From Macrophomina tecta (taxonomy: Eukaryota > Ascomycota > Dothideomycetes > Botryosphaeriales > Botryosphaeriaceae): 64,000 nucleotides of DNA. Below are positions 56,689 through 64,000 of this stretch, piece after piece. The notes beneath the pieces were generated by a model. The model was not told where the DNA came from, made no database searches, and saw nothing but the letters and a program-made list of their open reading frames with translations. The translations under genes were made by a program, and so were the position numbers. Each line of letters begins with the position of its first letter. Positions within the stretch are counted from its first letter, which is position 1. The DNA is taken from contig JAKSGN010000038.1 of the NCBI GenBank assembly GCA_024180945.1, positions 2,728,001 to 2,792,000 of the forward strand. Direction: 5' to 3'.

Positions 56689-59166
56689 TCACCGCAGTTC
56701 GGCGATACGGCCGTCAATCGCAGCCCTCAGTTCGGCGGACCGTGCGAGATAAGCTCGTTCGAGAGCCTTGACACTGGTGACCATGCGGGCCTCGACGTCG
56801 TCTTTGCGCTTCAGAAGTGCGATGAGCCGCTCGAGATGGGCCTTGCGAATCTGGTGACTGGGATGCTTAGTCAGCACAATTATCCCTAACGTAATCAACA
56901 AGCGAGTCGCACACACAAGCGAGTCGCACACCTCCCACCCCCATCTCAACTTCAACTCCTTATGCCTCCGCAAATAAGGTCTGCAAAGGCCCAGAAAGAG
57001 GCCAAAGTACGTCTCGCACGTCAGGCCTATGAAAAGGGCCAAATTTCGAGCATTCGCAAAGCTGCAAAGATCTATAATGTACCTCATAAGACCCTCGACG
57101 ATCGCATACACGGACGCGTCGCACGCATCAATTTACGCGCACACAATCGCAAACTCACTCAGACGGAGGAACAAACACTTGTAGAATGGATTCTAGATAT
57201 GGACGCACGTGGCTACCCACTTAGAATCGATGCAGTGCGTGAGGCAGCCTTATTATTGCTCAAGGAGCGCGTGGGCGATTCCGCCTATATCGGCATCAAC
57301 TGGCCTCACAACTTTGTAAACAATCACGACGAGATTAAATCGATGTATACGCGCAAATACGACTACCAGAGGGCTCGATGCGAAGATCCGGCAATTATAC
57401 AGAGCTGGTTTAACCTTGTTGGCAATACAAAGCGAAAATATGGGATTGCAGATGAGGACTCATACAACTTCGACGAGACAGGCTTTGCAATGGGAATTGC
57501 AAGCACTTCACGTGTTGTCACTTCCTCAGACCGACGTGGCAGGCCTCGTCAAATACAGCCAGGCGATCGTGAGTGGGCTACTGCCATTGAGACAATCAAT
57601 GCATTCGGTTGGTGTTTGCCTCCTATGGTGATCCTTAAGGGCAAGGTGCACCTGTCGACCTGGTATAGAACAACTGACCTCCCACCTGAGTGGGTAATTG
57701 CGCTCTCTGAGAATGGATGGACCAATAATGAGCTTGGTTTGAAGTGGCTTCAGGACGTCTTTGATAAATATACGGCTCCAAGGACTATTGGCACATATCG
57801 ACTCCTTATTCTGGATGGCCATGGAAGCCATGCGACACCAAAATTCGACAAATTCTGCTCAGAACGGTCAATTATCACGCTCTGTATGCCAGCTCACTCC
57901 TCTCACCTCTTACAACCCCTTGATGTGGGCTGTTTTTCGACTTTAAAGCGATCATATGGGCGCCTGGTTGCAGATCAGATCCGACTTGGTATCAACCATA
58001 TCGACAAGGCTGAATTCCTACCAATATTCAAGCAGGCACGGGCCGAAGCGCTTTCAAAAGGCAACATTTTGAGTGGGTTTGCAGCAGCAGGCCTGATTCC
58101 ATTTGGTCCAGATCGGGTACTCTCGAAGTTGCAAATCCGTATACATAATACACCACCTCCAGAGCCAATGCAGGCCCCCTGGCATCCAGAAACACCTCAC
58201 AATGTTGCGCAATTGGAACAGCAGGTTGAGGTAATTAAGGGCTACCTTAAGCGTCGCACCCAGAGTCCTCCAACTCCAACAGATGCTGCGTTGAACCGGC
58301 TGGTCAAAGGCTGTCAGATGGCCATGCACAGTGTTGTGCTTCTGGCAAGCGAAAATGAGAAATTAAGGGCTGCAAATGAGAGACAGAAAAGGAGAAAGGC
58401 TGCAAAGCGGTCTCAGATATCAAAAGAAACCACTCTTACAGTGGCAGAGGCCCAGGAGCTCATACAGCAGCCAGAAGTAGCCCCAAACCTTCCTACTTCA
58501 ACGGTCGTCACTCAGCTGAGAAGTAGTGTTCTGCCTTCCTGTATGAAGTGCTATGCCTCTGATCATAAAACGAGGTCATGCCATAGGTCTCAATGAATTT
58601 ATATACCACGTTTTATTTGAATTGTATGAGTTGTTGTGGTGTTAGTCGAGCCACAAAGTTGAGATGGAGGTGGGAGGTGTGCGACTCGCTTGTGTGTGCG
58701 ACTCGCTTGTTGATTACGTTAACAGTGGATGTCCCGAGGTAGGATTCACGATTTCTCTTTATGACTAGCGAAGGTGCTGTTGATATCCTCTTGGGTCTCA
58801 GCCTTGCGACTGTTGTAATCTTTCTTCAGCTTGGTGCGTCTCGCATTTCTGCGTTTCTTCGACTGCGATCGTGTCAATATCAGTTAGAAGCTACTGACCT
58901 CAGCTCCTTTGACGAAGCAGTGCAGTAGGCCTCTACCCGGGCAGACTGATCTCCCTTGGCTGATAAAGTGATGCAGACCTCATCATAGATGGAAAGCATG
59001 TTTGACGAAGATTCAGCTGAGAACTTACGGATTTGATCATGCTTTCAACCATGGATGTGAGATTAACGCTGTCAGAGTTCGGCTCCGGAGGTTGAGCATT
59101 TGCTTCCTGCGCAGCTGTTCTTGACAACGACGGCTTGTGCCGACCCTCTGTGCTGCGTCCCAGCAT
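56689..59166 (-). CDS. Small coiled-coil protein, 4 exons, third intron carries a transposon
   Basis: Reconstructed exons (high to low) are 59166-59029, 58978-58899, 58848-58750 and 56857-56689; phases agree and the joined frame is 161 residues. The first two introns are 50 nt each. Intron 3 is 1892 nt because a 1831-bp pogo-like element sits in it; without the element and one TA copy it would be 59 nt with GTGAAT donor, GCTGAC branch and CCCAG acceptor. The N-terminus is polar, the middle has an Arg/Lys-rich helix (RRTKLKKDYNSRK), and the C-terminal third is a strong coiled coil (LIALLKRKDDVEARMV, ALERAYLARSAELRAA). I do not recognise the family; a subunit of a kinetochore- or BLOC-like coiled-coil complex is only a guess. 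Head to head with GNO1. Confidence 0.65.
56889..56952 (+). repeat. Left terminal inverted repeat (64 bp)
   Basis: The repeat starts ACGTAATCAAC and contains two tandem copies of a 16-nt unit (CAAGCGAGTCGCACAC) separated by one base, the probable transposase-binding sites. It ends 9 bases before the transposase ATG. Confidence 0.93.
56962..58596 (+). CDS. Pogo-type DDE transposase
   Basis: A single-exon frame of 544 residues. The N-terminus carries a psq-type helix-turn-helix (SIRKAAKIYNVPHKTLDDRI, about 30-50) and then a CENP-B/Tc5-type DNA-binding domain to about 140. The DDE_1 catalytic core has Asp171 (NFDETGF), Asp285 (LDGHGSH) and Asp321 (QPLDVG), so 35 residues separate the second and third acids. 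All three are present. The C-terminal 120 residues include a coiled coil (ASENEKLRAANERQ) and a zinc knuckle of spacing C-x2-C-x4-H-x4-C (CMKCYASDHKTRSC). Fot1/pogo elements of fungi are the closest group I know. The frame is intact, so activity is plausible. Confidence 0.95.
   Translation: MPPQIRSAKAQKEAKVRLARQAYEKGQISSIRKAAKIYNVPHKTLDDRIHGRVARINLRAHNRKLTQTEEQTLVEWILDMDARGYPLRIDAVREAALLLLKERVGDSAYIGINWPHNFVNNHDEIKSMYTRKYDYQRARCEDPAIIQSWFNLVGNTKRKYGIADEDSYNFDETGFAMGIASTSRVVTSSDRRGRPRQIQPGDREWATAIETINAFGWCLPPMVILKGKVHLSTWYRTTDLPPEWVIALSENGWTNNELGLKWLQDVFDKYTAPRTIGTYRLLILDGHGSHATPKFDKFCSERSIITLCMPAHSSHLLQPLDVGCFSTLKRSYGRLVADQIRLGINHIDKAEFLPIFKQARAEALSKGNILSGFAAAGLIPFGPDRVLSKLQIRIHNTPPPEPMQAPWHPETPHNVAQLEQQVEVIKGYLKRRTQSPPTPTDAALNRLVKGCQMAMHSVVLLASENEKLRAANERQKRRKAAKRSQISKETTLTVAEAQELIQQPEVAPNLPTSTVVTQLRSSVLPSCMKCYASDHKTRSCHRSQ
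58656..58719 (-). repeat. Right terminal inverted repeat (64 bp)
   Basis: Reverse complement of the left repeat with one difference (T for C in the CCTCCCACC stretch). It also contains the tandem 16-nt unit twice. Confidence 0.93.
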
Positions 59167-59430
59167 GGCTATGGCCGTGATCAGTAGTGCTCAGCTTCTG
59201 TAGATTGGTCCCGGTGTCTAGTCGATAAGCTCACTTGGAGATGTTGTGAAGGATTGCCTGAGAGAAAGGTGCTTCTGATTGGCGACTGCAGGCTGGTGTT
59301 CTGGAGACATGCCGGTGAAACTCAGCCTCCGGATCACCGAGCAACCCCCGTCTCCGCCTCTCGCCTGCCGCCGCGCCAAAATTTCCATCGCATATCCGCT
59401 GTTTGCATTTCCGCGCCTCTACAGTTCACA

Positions 59431-60551
59431 ATGGGTCTCGCCGGGCCGAAGAAGTATGTCGCAGGCCGGCGTTGCCTTTTTTCCATAGCTGACAATCTCA
59501 CAGCCGCACGAAAATCTCCGCGGACCCCAACAACACGACTTGGAGCAAGTCGACCGACCGCTTCGGCCACAAGATCCTGCTCAAGCAGGGCTGGACGCCC
59601 GGGTCGTACCTTGGCGCCAAAGACGCGAAGCATGCCTCCCACTACACTGCCGCGAACGCCTCGCACATCAGAGTCGCCGTGAAGGACGACAATCTTGGTC
59701 TCGGCGCGAAACGAGGGAAGGCGGAGAATGAGACGTTCGGCCTGACCGCGTTTCAGGGGCTACTGGGAAGATTGAATGGCAAGAGCGACGGAGAGTTGAA
59801 GAAGGAGGAGTCGACTGCTCGGGACTTGCAACTTCGGCTGTATCAGAACCAGCGATGGGGCAGCGTCCGGTTTGTCAGCGGTGGGCTGTTGGTTGGAGAT
59901 AAGATCGAGCAGCTGAACGAGACGGAAAACCCTGCGTACGGAATTCCCATCAAGAGCTCTTCAACTGAGTCCGAGTCTGCGGAAGCCGAGCACAGCGAGA
60001 AGAAGCGGAAGCGGACTGAAGAGGAGGATGCACCGAAGCTGAAAAAAAAGAAAACGAAGTCAGACCTGAAGAGGGACTCGGGGGGGAGCAGCCAAGAGGA
60101 TAGCGAGGCCCCGGCAAAGAAGAAGAAGTCCTCGAAATCGAAGAAGGCCAAGAAATCCAAGGATGAGGAACCTTCTACAAGCAATGCTGCGTCGTCTACT
60201 GGTTCTGCTGAGGAGCAAGAAGACCGGGATAAACTGGACAAAAAGGCTAGAAGAGAAGCTAAAAAAGCCTTGAGGGCTGCGAGAATTGCGAAGAAGGAGA
60301 CGAAGAAGTCGGAGAAGGAGAAGCGCCGGCAGAAGGATAGGAAAGACCCCGATAGCGAGGGCTCTTCATCGGATGATGAGGCACCTCCCTCCAAGGCCAC
60401 CTCAACATCAGCATCGGGTACTACTACCCCCTCCCACAATTTCGCTGGAGGCCGTCTTGCTGTTCGGCAACGTTACATTGCGCAGAAGAAGAAGGCCTCA
60501 ATGGACCCGCAAGCGCTAAAGGAGATTTTTATGATTAAGGCGGAGGCATAA
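59431..60551 (+). CDS. GNO1: G-patch protein Gno1/Pxr1 (PINX1-like), 2 exons
   Basis: A nucleolar factor for pre-rRNA and snoRNA processing that stimulates the DEAH helicase Prp43 and can inhibit telomerase. A 23-nt coding exon (59431-59453) and exon 59504-60551 flank a 50-nt GTATGT intron; 356 residues. The N-terminus MGLAGPKNRTKIS and the G-patch at about 25-80 (RFGHKILLKQGWTPGSYLG, DNLGLGAKRG) are family hallmarks, followed by TAFQGLLGRLNGK. The C-terminal half is Lys/Glu/Ser-rich with KKKK clusters, typical of the nucleolar tail. The start was chosen because MGLAGPK is the family N-terminus. Divergent from the coiled-coil gene, 264 bp between starts. Confidence 0.93.
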
Positions 60552-61022
60552 TTGGTTCTCTAAAAGCATTAAGCGTGGCGTTGGTGGGTTTCGCTTATAC
60601 TAAGACGTTACACTCTTGTGATGCGGATTGATTGGACTTCCAAAGAAGGTTGAACCACAGCAAGTCATTTCATCATCTTCTATGTGGTATCTAAGCAATC
60701 GTTCGGACGCACATGTCATGATAATTCTGACCATGTACATCTAGAAGGCTGCTTCAGCTATCCATACATGTCACTTGCCCTTAGCGGAGCTCAGAGTTTT
60801 GAACACCACGCCCAGCAGGACTACGAATTTTCACTGTTTACAAAAGCCATTATCTTTATGAAGAGGTCGCCAGCAGCTGCATCAGTCAATGAACGTCCAA
60901 ACCGAGTATGTCTTTATTCATTGTTCGTCTGGCCTATAAATTGACATTACGGTTCCCAAATCACGAACAATGCTGCTTCGACCACAAAGAATTCCCACAA
61001 AAAAGCCATTGTTGCTCTACCC
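60552..61022. other. Intergenic spacer
   Basis: The 3' region of GNO1. I see no gene. Confidence 0.45.
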
Positions 61023-61287
61023 ATGAAAGAGCTGGTCCTCGAAAGTATATCAGCATTTAACAGCCGCTTCTCGAAGATCACCGCACTACACCGGTTTCCT
61101 GCCTCTCTCAACATAAAACATCCCAGACTCCTGCTCGCTGCTCAGCCTTTTGAGATTGGCATTCTTGTGACTGAGAAGCAGATACACGGAGAACTCGCAA
61201 ACTATCGCCTCTCTGAGCTGATCATTTCACAAAACGATCAACCCTTCTCTTTACAAAACCGAATCTCACTCACGCGCCTGCAAACCA

Positions 61288-61523
61288 TGTCTTCTCAAGC
61301 GTATCGTTTCGTCGACGCCGGCGTCACCGCCATTATCCTCAAAGAGTTCGACCAGCGCGACTTCGGCGGCTCGTCCAGTGCCCTTGCTGAATGGCTGAAT
61401 AAACGCTGGCGCAAGACCGGCTACCAGATCAACGCTGACGTCGTGCATCAAGTGCTCATATTCAATGGACGTGAGGCTTCTGCCGACATGGGGGATATGA
61501 TGGATGGTGCGTTTTTGAGGTAA
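61288..61523 (+). CDS. Possible small protein (78 aa), unrecognised
   Basis: From ATG 61288 the frame runs 78 codons to TAA at 61523 with a strongly C-ending codon pattern (GTC GAC GCC GGC GTC ACC) like the real genes nearby. An in-frame ATG at 61023 would give 166 residues, but codons upstream of 61288 look less biased. The protein has no motif I know; features include SSALAEWLNKRWRKTGYQ and a Met/Asp-rich end. The GAG-GTAAAG at the end could be a splice donor, so the true C-terminus may differ. A 145-codon ORF overlaps on the other strand and cannot be fully excluded. Confidence 0.4.
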
Positions 61524-63312
61524 AGGGCATATTCTTGATAGCCCTGAGAGCAGAAAGACGCCGAAAGTAATCTGTATTATGGCGTTTGTGAATTCAACGC
61601 TTCGTAGTGTCCGGTTGGTATCTCGATCACTTGGGTAAGTAAGCAACGTGGAGACTTGAGATGGGCCGTTTTGGTGGCAGTAGAGAAGACTGTAGGAGGT
61701 CATTCGGCTGGCTCTTTAAATTAAAAACCAAAACGTATGCAGTAGGAAAGTCGGACTTATAACAATACTACTGTAATTGGTTTCAATACATATTCTATCA
61801 TGATCTGTTCTAGTGCGAAGTTTGTACTTGAAATCTCCCACCACTGGAGTTGGAGTGTTCGCCCTGAGGTAAAGACACCAGAATGCTCCAAATTTCCTGT
61901 CCGGCCGAATGCTGGAAATCTACACTGCAGAACTGTGCACATTGAGCCTATCTCTGACACAGAGATCGTAAAGATTATTCCCTTCGGCGAGACATCCAAG
62001 TCGCCACCTATTACAAGCTCGTCCAGGCGCTCTAAGACATTCTGACTGCTGCGACCGGCATGCCCGGAAGCTTACACAGCCACCACTGATCCTGCGAGGT
62101 AACCACCTCGTATCCTGCATTGATTCCGGATTCTTCGGCTCCCGAGTGCGGTGATAGTTGGAGACCACCGGAATGACTTTCCTTGATTTGCTTGGGCGGA
62201 AGAGAAAACTCCTGCGCTGACGCGCGTGCATGTTTCTTGCAGAATATACGACCATTCGTGTGGTTTAAAGTGCTTCTCATGCGCCAGCCGATGGCAGTTA
62301 TAGACACGGTTGTCTGAGAGGCGTGCATACAGCACATGAACATCGCTATAGCCTCCTCGCATTTTTTTGATTGGTTCGTCTCGCTGACGGAAACATGAGA
62401 CAGCGATAAGCCCGGCTGATCCGACAACCCTGGGACGAGGAAGCCCAAGAATTCTGCTCATCTCCGGTCCAGCCCGTGAATCCTGGCCCAGGAGCAGAAC
62501 GAACCATTCTGTCGACGACCAACAGCACCGGTAAGTGCATCTAGAAATGCTGGGCCGATCTGCAGGATTTAGGTCCGGCCCGGTGGCTTGACCGTATCGC
62601 CGCTACTCCATTGGCCAGCCCTTTTCCCACCTCTTCTTCCCTACAGGGGCAGATCAAGTTTGACACATGATATCCCTCCTTGGACCAGCAAAAAGGCAAA
62701 GCTCACGCTCCCGTCCTCGTAGCCGTAAGGGCTATATCTTCACAAGACATACCGGCCCTTCCTATTCTCTTCGCTTTACGCGCATGTGCGAACGCTATGA
62801 GAATGCCTTCTCCGATGCTTGTCCGGGGATCATTGCCCGACATGTCAAATTGCAATACCTCAGTCCTCTACTAGTCTCAGCCACCCGCCGCGAACTGGAA
62901 TTATGTTCTCACCATCAGCAATGGCCCTAAAAAAAAGACGATCTATCCAGGTCCCCGACTTTTCGCTCTCTCGAACGTGCACTACTGATATAGCCAACGG
63001 GCATTTTCTGCCCCTGGAGTCTGAGCCTGGCGCGCTGAGCTGGTTTAAAGATGTGCAGCCGCACTTGCTAACCCTTTTGAGGCAATGAGGCTGGGTGGTG
63101 CGCCATGCTTCTGAGTCGTCGGTCCGTATTTTCTAGCGCGGATATGGCTCAGACGCGAAATTTGATGGCTTGAGATACTTTCTTCTGTAGCGCTGATAGC
63201 TGAACACAAATTTGCTACCGGGAATCGTACCGGTGCTACGAGAAAGGGGAATTGCAGTAGAGTAAGAGGGTATCGTAAACAACAACCAAGGTTGGCAGAA
63301 ACGAGTCCGAAA
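61524..63312. other. Intergenic spacer
   Basis: This 1.8-kb AT-richer stretch separates the possible small gene and the Bem46-type gene. ORFs are short and without coding bias; an 8-nt-loop palindrome near 63215-63233 is not a convincing tRNA arm. No gene seen. Confidence 0.45.
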
Positions 63313-64000
63313 TCAAACTTTGGACTTGACAGACTTCTCTGGACTCGGTTTCCGAAGCACATGGCTGCGGAGGAAGTCTTCAATGTACTCGAAGTAGAGA
63401 GGCTCAGCCACAGTATCGTTGTGGCTGCCGTTGGGAAACTCGCGCCAGACCTTGGCTTTAGCGACGCAGATGTCGAAGAGTTTGGCCATGTGGGATGGAC
63501 TGGCGCCATTCGTCAGGTACATGAGCATTCAGGGACATTAGTATGAGACTTACGGTACGATTTCATCCCTTAAACCGCTCAGGAAAAGGATAGGAATATC
63601 CTTGATCTTGGGCATGACTTCCTCGCTAGGCCAAAGCTGGTGGCACAGCGGGGTAAGGTACTTTGCAGGAGGGAAGGCACTGCGAACGTTAGTCGAGAAG
63701 CGTAGTCTGGAAACGCCTTGCTCACCTTGGAATCAATTTTTTTATGCTGAGGAACGTGTTCTCTAGCACAATGCCGGCAATATCCCCCTTCTCTTGGTTC
63801 TTTGCGGCGAGCCCAATGCTCACAGCGCCACCCAAGCTCTGGCCATATAAAACGATCTTGGTGCCGCGAAGTTCCGCGCGTTGTCTGATGTAATCTAAGC
63901 CAGTTTGCGCATCAATTGTCAGACCCTTCTCGTTGGGTGTGCCGGTGGATAGGCCATAGCCTCGATATTGCAACATCAGGACGTTGCAACCGAGTTCCGC
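63313..64000 (-). CDS. Bem46/ABHD13-type alpha/beta hydrolase, 5' end beyond the window
   Basis: A serine hydrolase of the Bem46 family, usually membrane-anchored in the ER or plasma membrane by an N-terminal helix, which here would lie beyond the window edge. Visible exons (high to low) are 64000-63726 (partial), 63679-63554 and 63499-63313, with introns of 46 and 54 nt. The catalytic triad is complete: Ser in YGQSLGGA, Asp in LSGLRDEIVP (rebuilt at intron 63500-63553), His in NGSHNDTV. The oxyanion-side stretch LQYRGYGLSTGTP is present. It ends in a Lys-rich KPSPEKSVKSKV tail. Substrate unknown; the family has been linked to cell polarity and hyphal growth. Confidence 0.9.

Larger units (their letters stand above)
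56889..58719 (+). mobile_element. Complete pogo/Fot1-like Tc1-mariner DNA transposon
   Basis: The element is 1831 bp with near-perfect 64-bp terminal inverted repeats (one mismatch), flanked by TA target duplications at 56887-56888 and 58720-58721. It encodes one intact transposase. There are no stop codons or frameshifts and no obvious signs of RIP mutation, so it is young or still active. It is inserted in the third intron of a minus-strand host gene, in opposite orientation to it. Confidence 0.93.

Noticed and set aside
61266..61703. 145-codon minus-strand ORF overlapping the possible small gene
   Set aside because: Codon bias favours the plus-strand frame, and no domain is visible; not excluded entirely.
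63209..63236. tRNA-like arm (ACCGG stem around a TACGATTC loop, minus strand)
   Set aside because: Loop is 8 nt and not a TTC-type T-loop; I could not find matching D and anticodon arms.
1..64000. CRISPR array, prophage, operon-like gene sets or secondary-metabolite cluster
   Set aside because: The genome is clearly fungal; no direct-repeat arrays or polyketide/peptide synthetase motifs were seen.

Overview
The window is a piece of nuclear chromosome from a filamentous ascomycete (Pezizomycotina; Dothideomycete-like gene content is my guess). It carries large intergenic spaces, genes broken by 43-121 nt introns with GTRNGY-type donors and CTGAC/CTAAC-type branch points, and fungus-typical genes such as Pan1, PalF/Rim8, Shr3, an SHPRH/Irc20-type ATPase and a fungal rhodopsin-fold membrane protein. 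There are no bacterial operons, no rRNA, and no tRNA that I could recognise. I reconstructed 19 host protein genes and one intact DNA transposon. Unless stated otherwise, exon joins were made by hand from splice signals, reading phase and family knowledge.

Layout. 0.2-2.1 kb: gamma-glutamyltransferase (-). 2.1-4.7 kb: long spacer holding a family of short degenerate repeats. 4.7-6.4 kb: Sad1/USP39 splicing factor (-), head to head with 6.6-8.4 kb CCT2 chaperonin subunit (+). 9.9-13.4 kb: the unfolded-protein sensor IRE1 (+). 14.2-18.7 kb: endocytic scaffold Pan1 (-), head to head with a small coiled-coil gene (+). 19.7-20.9 kb: methylthioribose-1-phosphate isomerase Mri1 (-), head to head with an aldo-keto reductase (+, 21.1-22.0 kb). 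23.6-25.1 kb: six-exon rhodopsin-fold membrane protein (-). 26.4-27.0 kb: Shr3 permease chaperone (+). 28.7-30.6 kb: RRM plus CCCH-zinc-finger protein (+). 31.2-33.7 kb: molybdenum cofactor sulfurase (+). 34.4-35.2 kb: Ser/Thr/Pro-rich protein (+). 35.2-39.2 kb: gene-poor stretch rich in simple repeats. 39.2-41.7 kb: PalF/Rim8 arrestin (-). 42.9-47.5 kb: SHPRH/Irc20-type SNF2-RING protein (-). 51.5-53.5 kb: RRM-YTH m6A reader (+). 56.7-59.2 kb: small coiled-coil gene (-) whose third intron contains a complete 1.83-kb pogo/Fot1-like transposon (+). 59.4-60.6 kb: G-patch protein Gno1/Pxr1 (+). 61 kb: possible small orphan gene. 63.3 kb to the edge: Bem46-type alpha/beta hydrolase (-), truncated by the window.

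The genes are mostly unrelated housekeeping functions: protein folding and ER quality control (CCT2, IRE1, Shr3), RNA processing and reading (Sad1, RRM-CCCH, YTH, Gno1), sulfur and glutathione metabolism (GGT, Mri1, MoCo sulfurase), and endocytosis and pH signalling (Pan1, PalF). I see no metabolic gene cluster and no convincing new multi-gene system. The strongest unusual observations are the transposon nested in a small host intron that still appears spliceable, a fixed-spacing repeat motif at 3.2-4.0 kb, two stopless in-frame introns hidden in IRE1 and YTH, a CCT2 start codon isolated on its own coding exon, and a short upstream ORF next to the IRE1 start.
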